5,435 nucleotides of DNA from Candidatus Sumerlaeota bacterium (GTDB lineage: Bacteria; UBP6; UBA1177). Position numbers and translations under genes: made by a program. The notes under the pieces are model-generated. The model searched no databases, had not been told where the DNA came from, and was given only the letters and a program-made list of their open reading frames with translations. Location: the NCBI GenBank assembly GCA_007136595.1, contig SLGQ01000066.1, forward strand, positions 1 to 5,435, in the 5' to 3' direction. This document shows, in pieces, positions 1 through 5,435 of this stretch; the first letter of the stretch is position 1, and each line of letters opens with the position of its first letter.

Positions 1-428
1 GCAATGACGGAAGGATATCTTCGGGCGATGAAAAGATCGGCGAAATAAGTTCATTTGATGGCGACCGTATAGTTTTTGAAAACTTGAATATCTCATACGG
101 TGAAGGTGAAGAGAAACATTTCCTTGTAGCTCTTGATCTAAGATTGAAAATAGGAGAAATGGCACAGATCCAGATACCTCGAGCAGGCGGCTTGAGACTT
201 GACAGGAACAGTACCGATGAAATAGTTGAACTTCCTGTAACATCGAAAGTTTTTGCATACGACTGTCAGGAAGGTGATGCTGGTTGTCAGGATTTTCTTG
301 ATGACGGTGGTTGCAGTTGCTCCATAGTGACAGCCCCTCAAAGCGGTACCCCGCACTATATTTTCATCTTACTTCTTATCACAGCACTTTTTTCACTATT
401 CAAATACGGATACAGAAAAGACCACTGA
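1..428 (+). CDS. 3' end of a probable surface-anchored or secreted protein with a MYXO-CTERM-like C-terminal tail (partial)
   Basis: The reading frame is open from the left edge (first full codon at base 3) to a TGA at 426-428, giving 141 visible residues, so the true start is outside the window. An internal TTG at 84 is not a credible start because the frame continues upstream with similar composition. The first ~85 residues alternate polar and hydrophobic residues (FLVALDLRLKIGEMAQIQI), as in a beta-sandwich or Ig-like extracellular domain. Four cysteines follow, at about bases 264, 285, 312 and 318, the last two in GGCSCS. After a short linker comes one hydrophobic segment (YIFILLLITALFSLF, about bases 354-398) and a tail of Tyr, Arg and Lys. 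Cys motif, helix and basic end is the layout of tripartite sorting tails such as MYXO-CTERM, which are known to direct proteins to the envelope surface through a rhomboid- or CPBP-type protease. The overall function is not recognised. The family assignment is inference; a plain C-terminal membrane anchor is the alternative. Confidence 0.7.
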   Translation, partial: NDGRISSGDEKIGEISSFDGDRIVFENLNISYGEGEEKHFLVALDLRLKIGEMAQIQIPRAGGLRLDRNSTDEIVELPVTSKVFAYDCQEGDAGCQDFLDDGGCSCSIVTAPQSGTPHYIFILLLITALFSLFKYGYRKDH

Positions 429-470
429 TCACCACTCACTGATCACTGATCACTAATCACTAATCACTCT
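424..470. repeat. Tandem heptamer array (ACTGATC / ACTAATC), six units plus a partial one
   Basis: Read in steps of seven from 424, the units are ACTGATC, ACCACTC, ACTGATC, ACTGATC, ACTAATC, ACTAATC and then a partial ACTCT. Five of the six full units fit ACTRATC; the second has diverged. The array fills the whole gap between the convergent genes and overlaps the stop codons of both: TGA 426-428 on the plus strand and TGA 466-464 (recJ) on the minus strand. It contains three TGATCA palindromes (426, 440, 447), each holding a GATC site. It looks like a short tandemly repeated sequence rather than a terminator, because only weak 6-bp foldback stems (for example 426-431 with 440-445) are possible and no T tract follows. 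Function is unknown. Confidence 0.9.
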
Positions 471-2191
471 GAAAAAATAAAATCTTTGATATAAAGTTGA
501 AGACCTATGCTCCCGCCGTAGGTATTTATCCTTGGGAAATAAATTATATCGATGACATCTCCGACTTTCGGGGTCTTTTTCCCGCCGTTAAGAAGACTGA
601 ATCCGATCGCATTAAATGAAAGGTTTGTGTTTTGTGATCCCAGTTTCCAGTGAAGATGCATCCTGTTGATCATATTTTGTTTAAGAATTTTAACCTTTCT
701 TGAAATAAAACTGGGTTCAGGATTATTCATGCCGAAAGGTTCAAGTTTAGATAAAGCGACAACAAGTTCGGGGGTAAGTTCGCTCAGATCAAGTTCACCG
801 TCAATTTCAGTCCGTTGTCTGTATTCTTCAAGCTCAAGAGCTTCCTGTGCAAGAATGTCAAACTTTGTTCTGAACTCTTCGATCTCTGATTCTTTTATAG
901 TCATCCCTGCCGCATATTTGTGTCCGCCGTATTGAACAAGATGGTTGCTCAGCTGCTCAATTATGTTGTATATGTGGAGCTGAGGAATACTTCTTGCACT
1001 TCCCCTTCCGACACCGTCTTCCACCGATATCATGATGGTCGGTTTGTAATATTTCTCAACAAGTCTTGATGCAACAATTCCGATAACTCCCGGATGCCAT
1101 TTGTTCGAAAACAGAACTATTGAGCTTTTTGTTTCCAGAATATCACTTTCTTCAACTTTTTTTACAGCCTGCTCAAATATGTCGGCTTCAAGTTGTTGAC
1201 GGTATTCATTAGTAAGATTAAGCTCTTCCGCCATTTTCAGTGCAATTTCATAATCGTTGCTTATGATAAGTTCAAGTCCTTTTATGGCATTCCCTATTCT
1301 TCCTGCAGCATTGAGTCTGGGAGCCATTTTATAGCTGATTATGGAAGGGGTGATCTCTTTAAGATCTTTTATGCCGCAGATATTTGCAAGAGCAAGCAGT
1401 CCCGGTCTTTTATTTTTCTGCATCTGAGTCAGTCCGTGTTTTACAAATATCCTGTTTGATTCGAGCAGAGGAACCATATCCGCCACAGTTCCCATTGAAA
1501 CGATATCAAGATATTCAACAAGGTTGGGCAGTTTTCCCTTGAAAAAACCGTCCCTTTCAACCACTTTCTTTAATACCATGAGAAAAGAAAATGCAACACC
1601 TACAGCTGCCATATCCTTGAAAGGATATTTGCAATCACTTTGATGAGGATTTACAATGGCAATGGCTTCAGGCACCTCTTCCCCCACATGGTGGTGGTCT
1701 ATTATTATTGTATAAAGCCCGAGGTCTTTTGAATATTTTATCTCATCAACACTTGTAATTCCGCAGTCAACGGTGATGACCAGCTCTCCACCTTTAGTCG
1801 CTATTTCTTCAAGAGTGTAGGTATTGAGTCCGTATCCGTCTTCAAGACGGTGAGGAATGTAATAATCAACTTGTGCGCCGATATAGGAAAGAAAGTTATA
1901 CATCACTATTGTTGAAGTTATACCGTCAACATCGTAATCTCCGTAAATAACGATCTTCTTTTTCTTCTTTATGTTATCGATAATTATCTCACTTGCTTTT
2001 TCAGAATCTTTAAGAAGAAAAGGATCGGGCAGGCTCTTGATTTTTCCCTGAAGAAAATAGCTTGCCGTCTCAATGTCATGCAATCCTCTGTTGACAAGCA
2101 CGGTTGCTACTGTTTTTGATATTCCAAGTGTTTTTACAAGGGCATCGACCTTTTTTTTATCGGGCTCTAAAATTTCCCATTGATGTTTCAT
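464..2191 (-). CDS. recJ: Single-stranded-DNA-specific 5'-3' exonuclease RecJ
   Basis: RecJ degrades single-stranded DNA 5' to 3' in the cytoplasm, using Mn2+/Mg2+, and serves RecF-pathway recombination, mismatch repair and base-excision repair. At 575 residues it is full length for the family (E. coli RecJ is 577). The DHH phosphoesterase core shows GDYDVDG at 84-90, HRLEDGYGL at 114-122, DCGI at 142-145, the signature DHH at 165-167 and GTVADMVPL at 234-242. APRLNAAGRIG (290-300) leads into the DHHA1 domain, with WHPGVIGIVASRL (365-377), GRGSARS (395-401) and GGHKYAAGM (422-430). The C-terminal OB-type domain carries LEPFGMNNPEP (483-493). All metal-binding aspartates and histidines expected for activity are visible. 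The ATG start gives the usual RecJ N-terminus (KHQWEILEPD) and follows secF's stop by 4 nt, so translation is probably coupled to secF. The last codon and TGA lie in the heptamer array. The AAAAAAAA run in codons 12-14 is not disruptive. Confidence 0.97.
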   Translation of the reverse strand: MKHQWEILEPDKKKVDALVKTLGISKTVATVLVNRGLHDIETASYFLQGKIKSLPDPFLLKDSEKASEIIIDNIKKKKKIVIYGDYDVDGITSTIVMYNFLSYIGAQVDYYIPHRLEDGYGLNTYTLEEIATKGGELVITVDCGITSVDEIKYSKDLGLYTIIIDHHHVGEEVPEAIAIVNPHQSDCKYPFKDMAAVGVAFSFLMVLKKVVERDGFFKGKLPNLVEYLDIVSMGTVADMVPLLESNRIFVKHGLTQMQKNKRPGLLALANICGIKDLKEITPSIISYKMAPRLNAAGRIGNAIKGLELIISNDYEIALKMAEELNLTNEYRQQLEADIFEQAVKKVEESDILETKSSIVLFSNKWHPGVIGIVASRLVEKYYKPTIMISVEDGVGRGSARSIPQLHIYNIIEQLSNHLVQYGGHKYAAGMTIKESEIEEFRTKFDILAQEALELEEYRQRTEIDGELDLSELTPELVVALSKLEPFGMNNPEPSFISRKVKILKQNMINRMHLHWKLGSQNTNLSFNAIGFSLLNGGKKTPKVGDVIDIIYFPRINTYGGSIGLQLYIKDFIFSE

Positions 2192-2195
2192 GTTA

Positions 2196-3314
2196 TCAGC
2201 TGGACTCCTTTTTCATAAACTTTTCAACAAAAATCGTAACAGGAGCCGCAACAAATATTGATGAATATGTACCGATCAAAACACCGATAGTCATAGCAAG
2301 AGCAAACCCGCTTATGGTTCCGCCACCGAAAAACAGCAAAGCAAGAAGAACAAAAAGTGTAGTTGCAGATGTGAGAATTGTACGGGTAATTGTTTCATTT
2401 ATGCTTGTGTTTATTTTTTCTATGACATCTGCACCTTTTTTGGCGTTGGTCCAGTTTTCTCTTATTCTGTCATATATAACGATGGTGTCATTCAGTGAAT
2501 ATCCGACAATTGTCATAAGTGCGGCAACGATGGTAAGGTCAAATTGAAAGCCGAACAGCGACCATATCCCCAAAGTGATGATAACATCATGTGCAAGAGC
2601 GGCAACTGCCCCCGGAGCAAACTGAACGTTGAACCTGAAGGCAATATAAACAAGAATTGCAAAAAGGGCGTATAAAACAGCCTGCAAAGCGGTATATCTG
2701 AGTCTTTCTCCAACTTTCGGACCAACCAGTTCAACACGGAGCAATTCAGGTTCTCTTCCTGTACTTTCCGTCAAAGTGGTCATTATCTGATTTGTCAAAC
2801 CCAGAAGCATAACTCTGTAAATGTGTCTTTCGCCAACCTGTCTGTATTCTATTTCTCCTGTTGCCGGAACTTTGTATTCTGCAACCAGACCTTTCAATTT
2901 TTCTTCATCAATTTCTTTATCAAACCATATTTCAATTCTGTCGCCAACTTCGGCATCAAAATGTTCCCTTAAAACCTCAGTGTCGGTAAAAGCCGATTTA
3001 ACTCCGGCAAGGAATTTTACTATATCTTCCTCTTCAACCATGCTCACATTTCTGAATCTTAAAAGAAACTCATCATCCTTGCTTTCAAAATTCTGAATGT
3101 CAACCTGCCCGAAAACTGTCATGGCTTCCCTGACATCATCTATCTGTACCCCTTCAATACCTACCTGCATTTCCGTTCCACCGGCAAAATCAACACCGTA
3201 GTTAAGTCCTATTGCAAAAAACAGTATCAGGCTGAGTGTCACCACAACACCGGACACGATCCCGAACAGCTTAAATTTACCTGAAAAATTTATTTTCTTT
3301 ATATTAAAACTCAT
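2196..3314 (-). CDS. secF: Protein translocase subunit SecF, with enlarged periplasmic domain
   Basis: SecF pairs with SecD in the inner membrane and uses the proton gradient to help complete Sec-dependent export. The layout is TM1 at about 15-36, a large periplasmic domain at about 37-208, then five helices at roughly 211-229, 233-255, 259-281, 311-330 and 334-360. Family motifs are VDFAGGTE (41-48), VELVGPKVGERLR (194-206), AHDV (241-244), GYSLNDTIVIYDRIRE (271-286), TSATT (315-319) and IGTYSSIFVAAP (347-358). Asp276, in helix 4, matches the conserved acidic residue needed for proton coupling. At 372 residues it is about 50 longer than E. coli SecF (323). The extra length sits in the periplasmic domain at about 115-170 and looks like a second copy of the preceding alpha/beta unit. 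The ATG start has a strong AGGAGG upstream; secF lies 17 nt after secD and 4 nt before recJ, consistent with one operon. Confidence 0.97.
   Translation of the reverse strand: MSFNIKKINFSGKFKLFGIVSGVVVTLSLILFFAIGLNYGVDFAGGTEMQVGIEGVQIDDVREAMTVFGQVDIQNFESKDDEFLLRFRNVSMVEEEDIVKFLAGVKSAFTDTEVLREHFDAEVGDRIEIWFDKEIDEEKLKGLVAEYKVPATGEIEYRQVGERHIYRVMLLGLTNQIMTTLTESTGREPELLRVELVGPKVGERLRYTALQAVLYALFAILVYIAFRFNVQFAPGAVAALAHDVIITLGIWSLFGFQFDLTIVAALMTIVGYSLNDTIVIYDRIRENWTNAKKGADVIEKINTSINETITRTILTSATTLFVLLALLFFGGGTISGFALAMTIGVLIGTYSSIFVAAPVTIFVEKFMKKESS
2205..2210 (-). promoter_or_regulatory. Ribosome binding site of recJ (AAGGAG), inside the end of secF
   Basis: AAGGAG on the minus strand lies in the last codons of secF and ends 13 nt before the recJ ATG, longer than the usual 5-10 nt. 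With the secF stop only 4 nt before the recJ ATG, ribosomes finishing secF may re-initiate on recJ. No closer start codon in frame fits the RecJ N-terminus better. Confidence 0.6.
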
Positions 3315-3322
3315 TGTTCAAA

Positions 3323-3330
3323 CTCCTCCT
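3323..3330 (-). promoter_or_regulatory. Strong ribosome binding site of secF (AGGAGGAG)
   Basis: AGGAGGAG on the minus strand fills the gap between the secD stop (3334-3332) and the secF ATG, ending 8 nt before the ATG. It matches the anti-Shine-Dalgarno consensus almost perfectly and fixes the secF start. It is the strongest ribosome site visible in the operon. Confidence 0.85.
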
Positions 3331-3331
3331 G

Positions 3332-5065
3332 TCAGTTCTTTTGCCAGATAGAAAACTTACTCATACCCATCTTAGTAAGATAGTTGAATAGTATCCTTGT
3401 AACAAAAATGGCTGTAAACATACTGCATATAATACCGATCAGAAGAGTGATAGCAAAACCTTTGATCGGACCGGTTCCGAACTCCCACAAAATGAAAGCT
3501 GCAATAGCAGTAGTGATATTAGCGTCAATAATAGCCGACCATGCTTTTTCATATCCGTTGTTAATGGCATCGGTAATTACTTTGCCAAGAGACATTTCCT
3601 CCTTGATCCTTTCAAAAATGATCACATTGGCATCAACCGCCATACCTATGGTGAGAACTATACCGGCAATTCCGGGAAAAGTTAAAGTTGCACCGAAAGT
3701 GGCCATTGCCGCCATAATGAACAGAATATTGAGGAACAATGCGGCATTTGCAACAATACCCGCAAGCCCGTAGTAAATTATCATGAATATGACAACTGCT
3801 GAAAATCCTATGATTATCGATGTTTTACCTCTTCTTATCGAGTCGGCTCCGAGGCTTGGACCTACAGTCCTGTTTTCTTCAAAAGTTACCGGAGCGGGAA
3901 GTGAACCTGCCCTGAGAACAAGTGCGAGGTCTCTTGCTTCTGCAAATATAGAGTTGAAATCTCCCATTGCATTTAAAGTTATCATTGCACTTCCGCCTTC
4001 TATTCTTGACTGGATAACCGGGGCACTGTTCACCCTTTCATCAAGAACGATAGCCATTCTTCTTTTTACAAACCTTCCGGTAACATCTGCAAATATTCTT
4101 GCACCGTTACGGTCAAAATTCATACTTACATAAGGTCTGTTCTTCTGCTGGTCTATCGAAACCCTTGCATCGGTAAGCATGTCTCCTGTAAGGTGAGCCT
4201 GTCTGTAAAGAAGATATGATTTATACTCCCTTTCACCGTTGGGATAGATCGTTTCTTCAAGAAGGAACTCTGTCCCTTCCGGAGCTTTATCTTTCAAAAA
4301 CTCTCTTAAAAGTTCCCTGTTTTTGCTTAAAGCGTAAGTGAAAACAAGTGCCGACCCGTCACTGTTAGTTCCCCTGTCCCTGTGCAGAGTGATACCTTCC
4401 GGAATTTCACCTTCATATTCACCAAGAGGGTCGAGATCTTCGGCAACTATTTTGAACTCAAGCTGTGCAGTCTGCCCGATAATACCTCTTGCCCTGTCAA
4501 CATCTCTGTATCCGGGAAGCTGTATCAGGATCGAATTTTCACCCTGTTTGGCAACTATCGGTTCTCTTAAACCGAGTTCGTCAATTCTTGATCTCAAAGT
4601 TTCAAGAGCCTGTTCAACTGAAGTTTCTTTTATATGCTGAATAGTATCTTCCCTTAAAACAAATCTGTGAGCCGCTCCGTCAGTGGAAGTTCTTCTGAGA
4701 TCATTGAAAAAATCAACGATCCTGTCTCTGAATCTGGAGCTGTCGGCACCCTCTGACAATACGATAGTGATGGAGTTATCCTCATAAGCGAGTCTTACTG
4801 ACTCAAAAGGAATTTGCTCATCTTCCATTCTCATTCTTATTTCGTCAGTTCTTCTGTCGAGTCTGTCCTGGACAGCTTTTTCAGTGTCAACACTAAGTAC
4901 AAAGTGGATACCTCCCCTGAGATCAAGACCGAGGTTTATCCCTTCATTTATCTTTGTAACCCACTCATGTTCCTCATGATCGAGAAAAGTGGGTATAAGC
5001 ATGATGACAGCTATGATTATAAGAACAAGTGTAATGATTGTTCTTGCAATCCAATTTTTTTCCAT
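3332..5065 (-). CDS. secD: Protein translocase subunit SecD
   Basis: SecD is the larger RND-like subunit of the SecDF complex, which binds emerging substrate at the periplasmic face of SecYEG and drives late translocation with the proton gradient. TM1 is at about 8-26, followed by a long periplasmic part (about 30-405) and five helices at about 415-435, 437-456, 464-481, 511-530 and 534-558. The signature LGLDLRGG (45-52) follows TM1. HLTGDMLTDARVSID (291-305), LDERVNSAPVI (341-351) and IEGGSAMIT (355-363) belong to the P1 region. GMAVDANVIIFERIKEE (474-490) is the helix-4 motif, in which Asp478 matches the conserved proton-relay aspartate. The length of 577 is close to that of many separate SecD proteins (E. 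coli 615), and nothing essential is missing. The ATG start gives a normal short cytoplasmic N-terminus and has GGAG 10 nt upstream. SecD and SecF are separate proteins here, not the fused SecDF of Bacillus. Confidence 0.98.
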   Translation of the reverse strand: MEKNWIARTIITLVLIIIAVIMLIPTFLDHEEHEWVTKINEGINLGLDLRGGIHFVLSVDTEKAVQDRLDRRTDEIRMRMEDEQIPFESVRLAYEDNSITIVLSEGADSSRFRDRIVDFFNDLRRTSTDGAAHRFVLREDTIQHIKETSVEQALETLRSRIDELGLREPIVAKQGENSILIQLPGYRDVDRARGIIGQTAQLEFKIVAEDLDPLGEYEGEIPEGITLHRDRGTNSDGSALVFTYALSKNRELLREFLKDKAPEGTEFLLEETIYPNGEREYKSYLLYRQAHLTGDMLTDARVSIDQQKNRPYVSMNFDRNGARIFADVTGRFVKRRMAIVLDERVNSAPVIQSRIEGGSAMITLNAMGDFNSIFAEARDLALVLRAGSLPAPVTFEENRTVGPSLGADSIRRGKTSIIIGFSAVVIFMIIYYGLAGIVANAALFLNILFIMAAMATFGATLTFPGIAGIVLTIGMAVDANVIIFERIKEEMSLGKVITDAINNGYEKAWSAIIDANITTAIAAFILWEFGTGPIKGFAITLLIGIICSMFTAIFVTRILFNYLTKMGMSKFSIWQKN

Positions 5066-5075
5066 GGTTAATTTT

Positions 5076-5079
5076 CTCC
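5076..5079 (-). promoter_or_regulatory. Ribosome binding site of secD (GGAG)
   Basis: GGAG on the minus strand lies in the 21-nt gap between yajC and secD, 10 nt before the secD ATG. It is modest in strength but is the only purine-rich match in the gap and supports this ATG. Confidence 0.6.
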
Positions 5080-5086
5080 GTAAAGT

Positions 5087-5435
5087 CTAATTAGCAATTT
5101 CTTCAGCTTGACCGGCAATTCTTCCGGAAACCACATTTTTTGTAACAGTTATAACAACTTTGGGTGCAACTTCGATCTTGAAGTCAACCTCTTTAACCTC
5201 AGCGATCCTCCCCTTGATACCGCAGTTCAAAAGGACATGATCCCCTTTTTGGAGCTGAGTTATCATCTCAGCATGTTTTTTCTGCTGTTTTTTCTGTGGA
5301 AGTATCACAAGAAAATAGAAAATTCCGAAAATAACAACAAAAGGAAGGATCATGCTCATAAAGCCGCCCCCCTGTCCACCTGCCTGTGTAATGGCGATTT
5401 TACTAATAAAATCAAGGTTACTGGTAATCAAAACA
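5087..5435 (-). CDS. yajC: Sec translocon accessory protein YajC (5' end probably outside the window)
   Basis: YajC is a small single-span inner-membrane protein that co-purifies with SecD and SecF and with the SecYEG holotranslocon; it is usually dispensable. The frame stays open to the right edge. The only near-edge start is a TTG at 5431-5429 with no room to see a ribosome site, so the natural start is probably a few codons further out. Numbering from that TTG, a Gly-rich stretch (AGGQGGGF, 17-24) precedes the membrane helix (about 26-44, MSMILPFVVIFGIFYFLVI). The family signature follows: PQKKQQKKHAEM (45-56), a basic run directly after the helix, then LQKGDHVLLNCGIKGRIAEV (60-79), where most members have LKKGDxVVTxGGIxGxI. 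The remaining cytoplasmic part is a small beta domain (IEVAPKVVITVTKNVVSGRI). It ends with TAG, 21 nt before secD, as in many bacteria where yajC heads the secDF operon. Confidence 0.93.
   Translation of the reverse strand, partial: VLITSNLDFISKIAITQAGGQGGGFMSMILPFVVIFGIFYFLVILPQKKQQKKHAEMITQLQKGDHVLLNCGIKGRIAEVKEVDFKIEVAPKVVITVTKNVVSGRIAGQAEEIAN

Noticed and set aside
84..428. Left-edge gene as a complete small protein starting at TTG 84
   Set aside because: The frame is open through the left edge with matching residue composition, and no ribosome site precedes base 84; it is better read as the end of a longer gene.
424..470. Heptamer array as a CRISPR-like or origin-type repeat
   Set aside because: The units are 7 bp and directly abutting with no spacers, so this is not CRISPR. 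Two 2-gene ends flank it and no replication genes or DnaA-box-like series are present, so an origin is unsupported.
503..523. Possible hairpin ACCTA / TAGGT as a terminator near the convergent junction
   Set aside because: The stem is only 5 bp with an 11-nt loop, lies inside recJ coding sequence, and is not directly followed by a T tract on either strand. The U-rich stretch near 473-483 on the minus strand is explained by the recJ codons for DFIF.
2151..2158. Run of eight A residues (minus strand) in recJ codons 12-14 as a phase-variable tract
   Set aside because: Eight A residues coding for Lys-Lys-Lys is ordinary in an AT-rich genome, and there is no evidence of an alternative frame or length variation.
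2104..2547. Long plus-strand open frame antisense to the recJ start and secF end
   Set aside because: It is a shadow: it crosses the secF-recJ junction on the opposite strand, has no family resemblance and no ribosome site, and both genes it overlaps are unmistakable.
3384..4133. Two consecutive plus-strand open frames (3384-3773 and 3783-4133) antisense to secD
   Set aside because: They mirror the codon bias of the secD strand, show no recognisable motif, and secD is intact with all signature motifs across this stretch.

Overview
This window carries the 3' part of a conserved housekeeping operon on the minus strand, read from right to left: yajC (5' end off the window), secD, secF, recJ. 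It runs head-on into the 3' end of an unrelated plus-strand gene at the left edge. Almost everything is coding. The intergenic gaps are 21 nt (yajC-secD), 17 nt (secD-secF), 4 nt (secF-recJ) and 35 nt (recJ to the convergent gene).

yajC, secD and secF encode the accessory membrane complex of the Sec translocon. SecD and SecF are RND-like, proton-driven partners that help pull exported proteins across the membrane at the periplasmic side, and YajC is their small partner. recJ encodes the single-strand 5'-3' DNA exonuclease of the DHH family and appears to be a translationally linked passenger in the same transcript. The left-edge gene encodes the C-terminal 141 residues of a probable secreted or surface protein. 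It ends in a Cys-rich motif, one hydrophobic helix and a short basic tail, which resembles a C-terminal sorting signal of the MYXO-CTERM type.

The organism looks like a moderately AT-rich Gram-negative bacterium. I infer a deltaproteobacterial or myxobacterial-type lineage from three things: the yajC-secD-secF-recJ order, an enlarged SecF periplasmic domain, and the MYXO-CTERM-like tail. This is not proven, and no 16S or other marker is present.

I see no new defence, mobile or RNA system. The points worth a second look are: (1) an in-register array of 7-bp repeats filling the convergent recJ/left-gene junction, which supplies the stop codons of both genes and gives stops in all six frames; (2) an apparent internal duplication in the SecF periplasmic domain; and (3) the sorting-tail-like C-terminus of the partial gene. 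No convincing intrinsic terminator or promoter was found; the operon promoter must lie beyond the right edge.
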